Below are positions 11,573-24,000 of a DNA stretch of 64,000 nt, one piece after another. Under the pieces are notes generated by a model. That model ran no database searches, was not told the origin of the DNA, and saw only the letters and a program-made list of their open reading frames with translations. The stretch is taken from positions 19,970,991 to 20,034,990 of the forward strand of contig CP136061.1 in assembly GCA_032622095.1 (NCBI GenBank), written 5' to 3'. Numbering within the stretch: the stretch's first letter is position 1; the number at the start of each line of letters is the position of its first letter. This DNA comes from Siphonodentalium dalli (taxonomy: Eukaryota; Mollusca; Scaphopoda; Gadilida; Siphonodentaliidae). The translations under genes were made by a program, and so were the position numbers.

Positions 11573-13270
11573 CCGCACAGATTTGGGAATTCACACGAAT
11601 ATAAATTTATTAACAAGACAAATACTGAATTGGTTTATATCCTATTGGTTTGCGAACTACATATACATACTCGGGTTCTAAAAATCGGCATCTCCACCAG
11701 GTTTGCTAGGGTAATCAGTTTCAATAAATCTAGTCTCGATTTTGGTATTATCGTTTTCGGTTCAGTTGGCGATAACGCCTGCCATGAAATACAGTTACAT
11801 ACTTTTGTTACTTTTGAAGAAAATATCGTCACAAAGTCTGACTAATAAACAACATCCTTTGAATTTAGTCTTCATCAGACTGTCATGAGGGGCAGATAAA
11901 TCATAATGCTACATCGCTCAGGGTCAGCTTTTAGTTGGGAGGGTTAGTGTAAACTTATATTATTTCCAAATCCAAACAGATAACATAACATACATATGAC
12001 ACACATATGCAAAATAGAAGAGTTAATGAATGGAAATGAGGATCAGACAACAAGCCCGGTGGCTTATATGAAGTGTTCTCCTCTTTGGCGATATGCCCCC
12101 TTCCCCAATAAGTGGGGAGGGGGTATCGATCAGACGGGAAGGGACTGAAATAATGGTTTTAGGAGAAATGGAGATATATAACTAAATGTGAGTTATAGGG
12201 ATGGAAAAAGAGAGAATATAGTGTTAGGGATAGCAAGAGGCAGAGAGAGATATATAGAGAGAGAGGGAGGGGGAGAGAGACAGAGAGAGAGACAGAGCGA
12301 GAGAGAGAGAGAGGGGGTGAGAGGGTGAGAAAGTAGAAGACAGGAGGGGGACAGATGAATCGTGAAATGATGACGGGGGAGTAACTTTTCGCGTAGTGCT
12401 CCCACTACAACCATTAGTATATTATTATAGATATAATGATATATATATAGTGTTCGGATAATTGTAGGGTATACAAGTAAATTTAAACGAAAGAGATGTA
12501 GTAGCCAACATGGCTGAATCGACAAGAGAATTTAAATGTCACGATAGACGAAAGACGTCACGCGATGACATCACACGATTAATGTGCATTATTTTTACGG
12601 TATTTAAAACAATATTGTACTGACATCTGGAAAATATTGACAACCAAAACACTAGGGTCCTAAGTACAGTGTATTACAGTGTACCCGGGGTAAATATTTC
12701 ATTGTGAAAACTGAATTATAAAATTGTTACGTGTGTGTGATTATATATTGATGAATTTACTCTAATAATGTGGTCTCTCTCTCTCCTTGTTCTCTTTAAA
12801 ACGACATATATGTAGTTTTAAACGATGGAGTCGGAAAAATAAGTTATCTGAAGTTTTCCCATTATACCAGAAATTGTATTGATATTATGAAATACCAGCA
12901 AAATGTGTTGCCCTGCATATCCAAAAATAAAGTGGATGAATTTTCTTGTTATTGAAAATTATCAATAATAACTCTGTCGTGATGGAATGAAAATTGGGCA
13001 TATCCAAATTTTATTGTTAATTACTTGTAAGTCGAAGTTATATACTAATACTTAAAGGGGAGAGAATCCACATTTGTTTTGTAACCTCGTAACAATTGTT
13101 ATCCTTATGAATATATATATACACGTGAATATGTATATATTATCTATTTCAATGTATACCCCGCCTGTTATATTATGTATTATATCTCAAACACTGTTTT
13201 TACAGTTTAATGGGAAATAACATATTGTATTGAGTTTCCATGTGAGCACAATGGCAAAAAGTTACCGTAT
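11573..13270. other. Unannotated stretch with one purine tract
   Basis: No gene supported. The ORFs at 11630-11845 (both strands) overlap each other and have no motif. The region is AT-rich with an imperfect (GA)n tract at 12236-12330. Confidence 0.3.
12236..12330. repeat. Imperfect (GA)n tract
   Basis: A purine-strand microsatellite with GGG and CA interruptions. The minus-strand ORF across it (SLSLSLCLS) is microsatellite read-through. Confidence 0.9.
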
Positions 13271-13284
13271 ATGTGATGGAAAAT

Positions 13285-15140
13285 GACAAAGGTTTAAACC
13301 TGGTCTACGTAAACATCTAGGTTTAAACCGCCGTGAGTCAGCAAAATCCGTGGTTTAAACTCGAGACCGCAGGTCTAAGTGACGCATTCGTCATCTCTGG
13401 TTTAAACATGGTCTGGCCAGACCAGTGGTTTAGCAGTAGTGTCTCTGTATCGTCGAGATAATTAAACGTACTTTCCTAATGCCAACCGCCTCGTTTTATT
13501 GATTGCGAAAATCAATAATTACGACAGTGGTCATATTTTGATTGGAAATTTATAAGCGAGAAGCAGTCATACATATAATGCGTCTGGGGATAAGTTTTTG
13601 TCAATTTCAATATTGTGTTTGCGTTTTATAAGCTTAAACCGGCAACTAAACCATCTAATTCGGCGGTCCAGCTAAACCAGCTTTATCGAGGCTAAACTTG
13701 AGATGACGAATCCGTCTTTTCTTCATCGCGGTTTAGAATTGTCAAACAATCAAAGGGTGGAGCTGTAAATAATCTCGAGTGAGGGCGTGTCTAAGTGGCG
13801 ACTGCCGATTGGTGTTATCATGTTACAGTTGATTTGCTCAGATATGGACATGTTCCTAAATATATGATTTTTACAACTATCTTGTTGTTTTTTTGTTTGG
13901 CTTGTGGCAATCACAATTACTGGTGTTTTCTACGAATTCATTTGAATGGTTCAACGTTTTAATTTTGACACCAAAACGATGCTACTGCGTGACCAGATAT
14001 GCTATACACATAGTTTGCAATCCTAAACTTATATTGCTATATGAGTCAAATTTTATAACTTATTTTGATGTAGATCATGCCACAAAACTCTACTCTGGCT
14101 ACGCTCATAAATTCCCATAATATTCTACCAGTTCAAAACCTGGGAACCTTTTTGATTTTCTGCATGACGGGAAATTTATGACATTGAAAAAAAATCAACG
14201 CATGTAATATATTTCTTTATTAAAAACTGTCCCTCTGCATGGTTGCCTACTTCCAACAGTTCAGATTCCGCTTATGGTGTGCACTCATAAGCAAATTGCC
14301 TTTACTTGACTGGCCTCTTGGTCCAGGATTGACTCGGTTATGGATACTTTATTCAACGCCAGAGGGGCTTTGCGCACATTTTGATCATTTGAACATTTTA
14401 ATTAAAAACAAAACTTAATAAATTTAAAACAAACAAATGTTAATCTAAATTTTAAATTGTGTTTCCTTTTCGATTCAACTCCTTACTCAATTTAACACAA
14501 TTTTTTCATTTAAAAAAAATTATATTATAAAATTAAAACCTAACGCCGTTATACCACACGAATCACCACACCTAATTTAATTGAAATCGGTCCAGGGGTA
14601 TTGGCAAACAGTTGCGAACAGACACACTGACATACAGATAGACAGCTCCTATACCCTTTTATATATACAGATATACATATAAATACACCAAATTTTGTCT
14701 TTGCGGGGGAAGCATCTTGCATAAATCTATCATAAACAAAGTGATGAACAGAGCGTGAAACTCGTGTAGAGAAACATGCCCTTTGTTAAATTGATTTAAA
14801 CACAGAATGAGATCGGATTAATAGTCAATGAGCGATAATTGTTTCGCAATGAATAAATCCATTGAGCGTGCACGCGGTCACGATAATTTGTGACCTGTCA
14901 ATAACCATTATATTGGCCTATATATCTTTTGGTCCGATTGGTAAGAGAGTAGTTTGATTGCATAATCATATCACCGAATCGAGTTGTCAATTAGCTGACA
15001 ACCGAACGACAAAAACACGCCCACTTAGACCCGGTTTGGCTGGACCGCCAATGTAGGTTTAAACCAGGTTTAAACTCGGAGGTTTAAACCGGAGATGACG
15101 AATCCGGCCAAACAGTTTAATCGACGACACTAGCTACATA
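13285..15140. repeat. Two clusters of AGGTTTAAACC motifs
   Basis: GTTTAAAC occurs at about 13292, 13320, 13353 and 13402, and again at about 15057, 15069 and 15081. GAGATGACGAATCCG occurs at 13700-13714 and 15091-15105, with a mirrored form (CGCATTCGTCATCTC) at 13383-13397. CGGTCCAGC(T/C)AAACC appears near 13665 and inverted near 15035. This suggests rearranged or mirrored copies of one repeat bracketing 13.4-15.0 kb. No coding potential. Confidence 0.4.
14560..14690 (+). other. Possible RTE- or SINE-type 3' tail
   Basis: The string AATTGAAATCGGTCCAGG followed by a run of CAGACACACTGACATACAGA and a TATATATACAGATATA end resembles 3' ends common in RTE-like LINEs and their SINEs. Upstream sequence (14.1-14.5 kb) is AT-rich and shows no reverse transcriptase. 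Recognition is from memory of such tails. Confidence 0.3.
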
Positions 15141-16291
15141 TTCTATATATATCAGGATACGTAAGCTGATATATCAGGATACAAATTGAAGAGGAGAAGG
15201 CGGTTCCAGGCCGCCGTAATTCTCCTATTGCGCAAATTCTATTATAGAAAGTGCGACAATAGTTCAGACATAGTTTAAATCTAATAACATCATAATAGAA
15301 CATCGCTACGACCAACGGCACACACACAATGGCTAAATACACGGACAAAAGTAAGTCTGTGTTTGTTTTATTACGGTTATATTTTGTGAATACACGCGTG
15401 CATAGAATACACGGGCCCACCAGCATCTGGCTGTATAGGTGTATAAAATAAACTTGGCTGGTAAATATTTTGTTTCAATGAGTACACTATAACACTTTAA
15501 CAGCATCACCATCGACATTGTGAATGATAAAGCCGACAGGGAATGATGAGATGCAACCCATCTGTCATGCCATATAATTTCGTCGAGGAGCACTGTCATT
15601 TCCTATATTAACTGAGAATACACGGATTGAAGCACATCAAGGTTATGTGCTGATCAAATAAGGATCCAATTCCACCATACCATTCATACTGAACGCCACT
15701 TCATAGTCTGCTCATAACAAGCAATTTTCTGAGTACACAGGTTAATATCAATCACATGGTGATCTCTCACACTCGGCTGGTCTCGTAATAACCCCGCGCG
15801 GCCATTTGATAAATTAAAGCGCCACTTAATGTTCGTGCCTCGATTAAAAGCTAAATATAGTACGCTATATACATGTAATTGTAGGCACGGGAGATAAATG
15901 TAGGCTCTACATGTACAATTAAGCGCCTGGAAGTCTGTGTACACGTGTGTATACAGGTATGTATCTGTGTATGATGCTTGGCCATTTAATAAATTAAAAC
16001 GGCACTTATCGGAACGTGGGTACACGGCGATTGCAAACATTTACCCTCAAGTTCACCATCTGCCCTCGATGTCACTAGTTAGGAATGACCAAATTCAAAC
16101 CAGGTAGTAGGAATGGTGAAATAAAATTCAGGTATGTCTGACCAACGCAGGATATACAGTGCATGCGTTTTGCACGTGTGTAACGGACGCGGTGTAGATA
16201 TAGAAGGCCGATAACTCTGCATGAGAGATCTTGATCTAAGTTATTAGACGCTTTGTCTGGGATTCTGATGCTGCAAACTTTCGGTGCAACT
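15141..16291. other. Unannotated stretch with short direct repeats
   Basis: No gene supported. ATATATCAGGATAC is repeated at about 15146 and 15168. A ~38-bp repeat (GGCCATTTGATAAATTAAA...CACTTA) occurs at about 15802 and 15979. The ORFs here are short and featureless. Confidence 0.35.
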
Positions 16292-16771
16292 CCCACACGG
16301 GTTTGTCTGACCACAGAAGTTAACCCTTTACCCAACAGAAGGGCCCTGTGCCAATGCATTCTCTTATATATGCGAGTCGACCATAGGTCGCCTCGCATAT
16401 ATAAGAGAATGCATTGGCTTAACACATTAAAAATTATAAAATTGTTAAAGAATGTAAGAAAAAATGGTAAAAAGTGTTAAAAAAAGTTTTTTTTTTAGGC
16501 CAATGCATTCTCTTATATATGCGAGGCGACCTATGGTCGACTCGCATATATAAGAGAATGCATTGGCACAGGGCATAACTGTAACTATCACAATGTGGTC
16601 AATGAGCCGGTTCCAATGATATCCATATTTGTATGGTTCTATTTAGACAGACCGAAGATATTTTAGGCTGTTGAAGCTTTATTTGGCCGGTTTTGGCCGG
16701 TTTGTTGGGTAAAGGGTTAAGCAACGTCGAGCTCGGTTGGATGGGTGACCGGATTGGGGTCCGGGTGCTGC
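16292..16771 (+). repeat. 5S rRNA-like sequence (5S pseudogene or SINE3 remnant) interrupted by a MITE
   Basis: The right part, 16717-16771, reads TTAAGCAACGTCGAGCTCGG, then TTGGATGGGTGACCG, then CCGGGTGCTG, in the order of the 3' half of metazoan 5S rRNA but lacking the usual AGTACTT. The left part, 16292-16319, ends in ACACGGGTTTGTCTGACCACAGAAG, resembling the 5S segment that precedes the conserved TTAAGCAACG. The MITE 16320-16720 sits exactly at that TTAA. Recognition is from knowledge of 5S rRNA. The left half is more diverged, and a 5S-derived SINE is as likely as a gene copy. Confidence 0.6.
16320..16720 (-). mobile_element. Hairpin MITE copy A (TTAA-flanked, piggyBac-like ends)
   Basis: It begins TTAACCCTTTACCCAACA and ends TGTTGGGTAAAGGGTTAA. 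Inside are two ~66-nt hairpins (arm CCAATGCATTCTCTTATATA, next bases TGCGAG). They are separated by an AT-rich spacer and bounded by CCCTGTG and CACAGGG. Length is ~401 bp and it has no ORF. The long subterminal arm (ACCGAAGATATTTTAGGCTG, GAAGCTTTATTTGGCCGG) is on the right, hence minus relative to copies B, C and F. TTAA at both ends fits piggyBac-type insertion. Confidence 0.9.
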
Positions 16772-16785
16772 CAACATTCGATGCC

Positions 16786-16786
<1 letters not shown>

Positions 16787-16867
<81 letters not shown>
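16787..16867. repeat. (CT)n microsatellite
   Basis: About 40 uninterrupted CT dinucleotides directly after the 5S-like sequence. The ORFs on both strands (SLSLSL, RERERE) are read-through of it. Confidence 0.98.
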
Positions 16868-16871
<4 letters not shown>

Positions 16872-16884
16872 ATTTCTCGAGATG

Positions 16885-17225
16885 TTTAATAATATGTGGC
16901 CCCGAAATACGCGGTCAAACGGAGGGTCTCGGACAAATTTGCGGATGAAGATGAATAACTCTAACATCAAGTGGTAATACGGTGAAATTTCGTGATATTT
17001 TAGTGATAATGCGGCCATATTTTGTTGAACAAAATGTTGATAAATAACAAGTTTTGGGAAATTTGATGCCATAGTTGACAGTGGCTAGCATTATTCTGTT
17101 GCAATACATCGATTCAGATAACTGAAGCGTATTTTGAAGAAATGTTGTTGTTGTTGTATATTGATGGTATGGGGACTGCCTGATCGGATTGAGTACCTTT
17201 AAACATGTATGCCCATATACCTCAC
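16885..17225 (+). repeat. Interspersed repeat family R, head segment, copy at 17 kb
   Basis: It aligns with 48650-49170 and with the reverse complement of 3376-3760 (landmarks TTTGCGGATGAAGATG, AACAAAATGTTGATAAATAA, GATAACTGAAGCG, GTTGTTGTTGT, GATCGGATTGAGTACC). It is followed by the 49-bp minisatellite. Confidence 0.75.
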
Positions 17226-17310
17226 TTGATATTCCACACTCGGTATGTAGTTGACTGAGAATTACATGGCATTCGTCGTTAAAGGGGAACTGAAATTCTA
17301 TCGTCAGGGT

Positions 17311-18190
17311 CAAGAGCCTACACCACTAATGTAATCTCTAAACCGTCGCTTCAGACGTTCAGGAACCTACGTCACTAATGTAATCTCTAAACCGTCGCTT
17401 CAGACGTTCAGGAACCTACGTCACTAATGTAATCTCTAAACCGTCGCTTCAGACGTTCAGGAACCTACGTCACTAATATAATCTCCAAACCGTCGCGTCA
17501 GACGTCCAGGAACCTACGTCACTAATGTAATCTCTAAACCGTCGCATCAGACGTTCAGGAACCTACGTCACTAATGTAATCTCTAAACCGTCGCTTCAGA
17601 CGTTCAGGAACCTACGTCACTAATATAATCTCCAAACCGTCGCGTCAGACGTCCAGGAACCTACGTCACTAATGTAATCTCTAAACCGTCGCTTCAGACG
17701 TTCAGGAACCTACGTCACTAATGTGATCCCTAAACCGTCGCTTCAGACGTTCAGGAACCTATGTCACAAATGTAATCTCTAAACCGTCGTTTCAGACATT
17801 CGGGAACCTACGTCACTAATGTGATCTCTAAACCGTCGCTCCAGACGTTCAGTAACCTACGTCACTAATGTAATCTCTAGAACGTCGCTTCAGACATTCA
17901 GGAACATAGGTCACTAATGTAATTTCTAAACCGTCGCTTCAGACGTTCGGGGACCTACGTCGTTAATGTAATAGCTAAACCGTCGCTTCAGACGTTCGGG
18001 AACCTACGCCACTAATGTAATCTCTAAACCTTCGCGTCAGACGTTCTGGAACATACGTCACTAATGTAATCTGTAAACCGTCGCGTCAGACATTCAGGAA
18101 CCTACGTCACTAATGTAATCTCTAAACCGTCACTTCAGACATTCAGGAACATACGTCACTGATGTAATCTCTAAGTCGTCTCTTCAGACG
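17311..18190. repeat. 49-bp minisatellite, 18 units
   Basis: The unit contains AACCTACGTCACTAATGTAA, TCTCTAAACCGTCGCTTCAG and ACGTTCAGG. The first and last CTAATG/CTGATG anchors (17326 and 18159) are 833 bp apart, exactly 17 x 49, so there is no net indel. Point substitutions increase toward the right. The related repeat copy at 48.2 kb holds only one unit. Confidence 0.95.
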
Positions 18191-18960
18191 TTCGGATAGC
18201 TGATATATTGAACTCATTTAGCGCATGGATATTTGTTGCATGAGTTATTGTAGTGAGTGGAATTATGTGCATTTTACGAACATTTATGAAATGGTTGAAG
18301 TGTGTTTAATGTTCAAAATCCTGACATAATAGATACGTATTTTCGTTGTTAACCCTTTACCCAACAAACCGGCCAAAACCGCCCAAATAAAGCTTCAACA
18401 GCCTAAAATATCTTCGGTCTGTCTCAATAAAACCATACAAATATGGATATCATTGGAACCGGCTCATTGACCACATTGTGATGGTTACAGTTATGCCCTG
18501 TGCCAATGCATTCTCTTATATATGCGAGTCGACCATAGGGCGTCTCGCATATATAAGAGAATGCATTGGCCTAAACAAAATCTTTTTTTAACACTTTTTA
18601 CCATTTTTTCTTACATTCTTTAACAATTTTATAATTTTTAATGTGTTAAGCCAATGCATTCTCTTATATATGCGAGGCGACCTATGGTCGACTCGCATAT
18701 ATAAGAGAATGCATTGGCACAGGGCCCTTCTGTTGGGCAAAGGGTTAATTTATGTTATAAATATGAGATGTTTAACGATTACTGATTGTTTTAATGTGCA
18801 TCCATTCTGAATTTCCACAGATCTTGTACTAGATTATTCCGTCAGACAAACGTTCATATATGATTTAAAATATTTGTTAATCAAAACCGCTTTGGATTCG
18901 AGACTTGATTGGTTGCGTAGATTCCTGGCCGTTTGCGTTCAAACACGAATAATCAACCAA
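18190..18960 (+). repeat. Family R tail segment, copy at 18 kb, split by MITE B
   Basis: Positions 18190-18348 plus 18749-18960 align in order with 48262-48640. Landmarks are TTATGTGCATTTTACGAACA, GTGTGTTTAATGTTCAAAAT, TATAAATATGAG, TTTAACGATTACTGA and TCCTGGCC. The 48-kb copy has no insertion between the two parts. Confidence 0.8.
18349..18748 (+). mobile_element. Hairpin MITE copy B
   Basis: 400 bp with TTAACCCTTTACCCAACA at the left and TGTTGGGCAAAGGGTTAA at the right. The long subterminal arm is on the left. It has two hairpins with an AT-rich spacer. The left hairpin centre has one change (CATAGGGCGTC). It lies inside repeat family R, and the paralogous 48-kb copy shows the empty site, with a TAAA at 48436-48439 in place of TTAA. 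Confidence 0.93.
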
Positions 18961-21048
18961 CCTCTGTCAATGAAGAGTATATGGAAGCTATTTACATATC
19001 ACCCGACCAGGGTTCGCGCTACCACTTGCCAATGGCAAAAATAATTTACATTTGTCAAAAAATATTTTCATTTGGCAAAAGTTTTGGCAATTCACTTTTT
19101 AAATTCTCTAGAAAGAAAACTATTGGTCACTCATGACATTAATTTCAGGAAAGCATTACAATTGGTGGTGTTGTGTAAGATTGGGAAATACTAACACCTT
19201 TATAAAGATGCAGTTAATCTTATAGCATTAGCGTCGATGAGAGTACTATTTTATTTATTGTTGTGGTGTTTACATATAGATAATCCTCCTTTTTATTTGC
19301 CCTTCTGGTGAAGCAACTCTTCAACACTCTTATTGTTCGGTAATTGGTATGTTGTTCTATGATAAACCACAGGTCCCCAGAACAAAATTTGACCCCACCA
19401 ATACAAGTGTATTTTAACCTGATTGTGGACTTTGTAAATATAATACAAAATTAGGCCGGGCCAAGTTGGATACCTTTCTATAGGATTAAGTACTATTGGG
19501 GTGGGGTAAATTGTCGAAATATAGGACTCAATTTTGCAGAAACTGATAGAATCTGGCAATTTATAAAAGAATTTCGCAAACAATATTTTCATTTGGCAAA
19601 ATATTTGACAAAAGTAAATTTCGGTCCAGCGCGATACCTGCAATGCATGGTGAACCGACGAATCTCGCCAGGCTTCTAAATAGGATGTTGTTCGAAAACA
19701 GCATCAAATGCAATGCACGCACAATTGCAAAACATTCACAAATGAGATAGAAAATATAACTAACTCTCGCAACTCTTATGTGATTCATAGACTGCGCTAT
19801 ACTATATTGGATGGGAATAATTGACCACTTTTGTGTAGAATTGTTCAGTGCGCTGGACTCACTTCAACTCGAAGAGTTCCACGTGCTTCTATACGCTGTG
19901 CCATGGGGATGCCCACACCGTATTGTTTACTGGTAACATTTGGAGTAAATTTATCATTGCCTCATCTTCCTTCTACACTGACTCTCGGTTGGTACGACAC
20001 TATAACTGGACCATCAGAATTATTGAGAATTATTGAGAATCGAGTCCACTCGCTTGTGACATATTCATATACACATTTTCGCAGTTTACAGGTAGACGCG
20101 CGAATCCTGACGTTTATATTGCATTGTGTAAATACTGAACTGCCACATGTGTACAAAACCTGTGCTCGAGGACATTTAATTATTCTACATTACACATTAA
20201 ATAATAAAGTTTAATACGAGACTCTAGTGACGTTGTCACCACGTTGTCACCACGGAGGTGGTGTATTGGGTAGTAAATGTCCTAAACAGCGGGCGTTAAT
20301 AAATATTTTGAATTCTTAAAAAACTAAATTATGGGACGTGCCTTGAGGGTCCCCATTGGGGTTGTCCATCTTAAAACTTCCAACTGCATGCACCCCCCCC
20401 CCCCCCCCCGCCCCCCCCCCCCGGCAAAACTCCCAGATTGGCGAAATTCCATTTTTGCACCCACCCCTTGGGCTGGAAGTTTCCAACTGGTATCTCAAAC
20501 TTCCCAAGCTGACACCCCCTTATGTTGGAAAATTTGCGAAAATCAGATCGACATTTTTACCAAAAGTATAGAAAAATATGTCACCCTCACTGCATGCACC
20601 CCCCCCCTCACTGCATGTTGTGTCATGCAGGACATTCGCACACTCTGAAAAATTGACCTAAGTTGGGGGCATAGACACCCCCGGACCACCCCATTCGCCC
20701 CTGTCGCCACGTCCACGACCGTCAGCGATTGGTAACGTTTAGGGCCATTGTCTGCTCTCCAGCTGGTCGCTAGATTTGCAGCTCATTATGAATATGCCTT
20801 CTGGATGAACCCTATAGTTTAGATTGGCCATAGAATTTTCACGCTCCTAAATTGATTTTTAAAAGGTAATCTAGAGAGATGTGTGGGGTGGATAAATTCA
20901 TGAATATTATATCAGTTGAATTCCCCGAATCAAATTTCAAAACTCAATTCCAACTCGTGTTTCTGAATCAATTAATATGTTAATGATGAATCGCTGTCAG
21001 TATATCTCCCAGAATCTACATGGAATAAATACTGTTTAAACCATGTGC
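18961..21048. other. Unannotated stretch with partial inverted repeat and poly-C runs
   Basis: No gene supported. ATTTTCATTTGGCAAAA occurs near 19063 and 19587, and AATTTAC(A/T)TTTGTCAAA occurs near 19043 and, inverted, near 19604. This hints at a decayed mirrored element over 19.0-19.64 kb. A C17-G-C12 run lies at 20393-20422 and a C9 run near 20599. CTGCATGCACCCC precedes both runs. Confidence 0.35.
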
Positions 21049-24000
21049 CAGAGCGCGGAGATAACAGGTTAGTGATTTAACTTATAAATTAAGTTAGGCT
21101 ACGTTCAGAGCACGGAGATGACATATTAGTGATTTAACTTATAAATTAAGTTTGGCTACGTTCAGAGCACGGAGATGACATATTAGTGATTTAACTTATA
21201 AATTAAGTTTGGCTACGTTCAGAGCGCGGAGATAACAGGTTAGTGATTTAACTTATAAATTAAGTTAGGCTACGTTCAGAGCACGGAGATGACATATTAG
21301 TGATTTAACTTATAAATTAAGTTAGGCTACGTTCAGAGCGCGGAGATAACAGGTTAGTGATTTAACTTATAAATTAAGTTTGGCTACGTTCAGAGCACGG
21401 AGATGACATATTAGTGATTTAACTTATAAATTAAGTTTGGCTACGTTCAGAGCGCGGAGATGACATATTAGTGATTTAACTTAAAAATTAAGTTTGGCTA
21501 TACGTTCAGAGCACGGAGATGACATATTAGTGATTTAACTTATAAATTAAGTTTGGCTACGTTCAGAGCACGGAGATGACATATTAGTGATTTAACTTAT
21601 AAATTAAGTTTGGCTACGTTCAGAGCACGGAGATGACATATTAGTGATTTAACTTATAAATTAAGTTTGGCTACGTTCAGAGCACGGAGATGACATATTA
21701 GTGATTTAACTTATAAATTAAGTTTGGCTACGTTCAGAGCGCGGAGATAACAGGTTAGTGATTTAACTTATAAATTAAGTTTGGCTACGTTCAGAGCACG
21801 GAGATGACATATTAGTGATTTAACTTATAAATTAAGTTTGGCTACGTTCAGAGCACGGAGATAACAGGTTAGTGATTTAACTTATAAATTAAGTTAGGCT
21901 ACGGTCAGAGCGCGGAGATAACAGGTTAGTGATTTAACTTATAAATTAAGTTAGGCTACGTTCAGAGCACGGAGATGACATATTAGTGATTTAACTTATA
22001 AATTAAGTTTGGCTACGTTCAGAGCGCGGAGATGACATATTAGTGATTTAACTTATAAATTAAGTTTGGCTACGGTCAGAGCGCGGAGATAACAGGTTAG
22101 TGATTTAACTTATAAATTAAGTTTGGCTACGTTCAGAGCGCGGAGATGACATATTAGTGATTTAACTTATAAATTAAGTTTGGCTACGTTCAGAGCACGG
22201 AGATGACATATTAGTGATTTAACTTATAAATTAAGTTTGGCTACGTTCAGAGCGCGGAGATAACAGGTTAGTGATTTAACTTATAAATTAAGTTAGGCTA
22301 CGTTCAGAGCACGGAGATGACATATTAGTGATTTAACTTATAAATTAAGTTAGGCTACGTTCAGAGCGCGGAGATAACAGGTTAGTGATTTAACTTATAA
22401 ATTAAGTTTGGCTACGTTCAGAGCACGGAGATGACATATTAGTGATTTAACTTATAAATTAAGTTTGGCTACGTTCAGAGCGCGGAGATGACATATTAGT
22501 GATTTAACTTAAAAATTAAGTTTGGCTATACGTTCAGAGCACGGAGATGACATATTAGTGATTTAACTTATAAATTAAGTTTGGCTACGTTCAGAGCACG
22601 GAGATGACATATTAGTGATTTAACTTATAAATTAAGTTTGGCTACGTTCAGAGCACGGAGATGACATATTAGTGATTTAACTTATAAATTAAGTTTGGCT
22701 ACGTTCAGAGCACGGAGATGACATATTAGTGATTTAACTTATAAATTAAGTTTGGCTACGTTCAGAGCGCGGAGATAACAGGTTAGTGATTTAACTTATA
22801 AATTAAGTTTGGCTACGTTCAGAGCACGGAGATGACAGGTTAGTGATTTAACTTATAAATTAAGTTTGGCTACGTTCAGAGCACGGAGATAACAGGTTAG
22901 TGATTTAACTTATAAATTAAGTTAGGCTACGATCAGAGCGCGGAGATAACAGGTTAGTGATTTAACTTATAAATTAAGTTAGGCTACGTTCAGAGCACGG
23001 AGATGACATATTAGTGATTTAACTTATAAATTAAGTTTGGCTACGTTCAGAGCGCGGAGATGACATATTAGTGATTTAACTTATAAATTAAGTTTGGCTA
23101 CGGTCAGAGCGCGGAGATAACAGGTTAGTGATTTAACTTATAAATTAAGTTTGGCTACGTTCAGAGCGCGGAGATGACATATTAGTGATTTAACTTATAA
23201 ATTAAGTTTGGCTACGTTCAGAGCACGGAGATGACATATTAGTGATTTAACTTATAAATTAAGTTTGGCTACGTTCAGAGCGCGGAGATAACATATTAGT
23301 GATTTAACTTATAAATTAAGTTTGGCTACGTTCAGAGCGCGGAGATAACAGGTTAGTGATTTAACTTATAAATTAAGTTAGGCTACGTTCAGAGCACGGA
23401 GATGACATATTAGTGATTTAACTTATAAATTAAGTTAGGCTACGTTCAGAGCGCGGAGATAACAGGTTAGTGATTTAACTTATAAATTAAGTTTGGCTAC
23501 GTTCAGAGCACGGAGATGACATATTAGTGATTTAACTTATAAATTAAGTTTGGCTACGTTCAGAGCACGGAGATGACATATTAGTGATTTAACTTATAAA
23601 TTAAGTTTGGCTACGTTCAGAGCACGGAGATGACATATTAGTGATTTAACTTATAAATTAAGTTTGGCTACGTTCAGAGCACGGAGATGACATATTAGTG
23701 ATTTAACTTATAAATTAAGTTTGGCTACGTTCAGAGCACGGAGATGACATATTAGTGATTTAACTTATAAATTAAGTTTGGCTACGTTCAGAGCGCGGAG
23801 ATAACAGGTTAGTGATTTAACTTATAAATTAAGTTTGGCTACGTTCAGAGCACGGAGATGACATATTAGTGATTTAACTTATAAATTAAGTTTGGCTACG
23901 TTCAGAGCGCGGAGATGACATATTAGTGATTTAACTTATAAATTAAGTTTGGCTATACGTTCAGAGCACGGAGATGACATATTAGTGATTTAACTTATAA

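Noticed and set aside
16599-17072. RERERE / SLSLSL frames here and at 37786-38160
   Set aside because: (CT)n and (GA)n microsatellites read in frame.
19831-20214. 127-codon frame at 19.8-20.2 kb
   Set aside because: No motif, overlapping frames on both strands, no splice context. Not supported as a gene.
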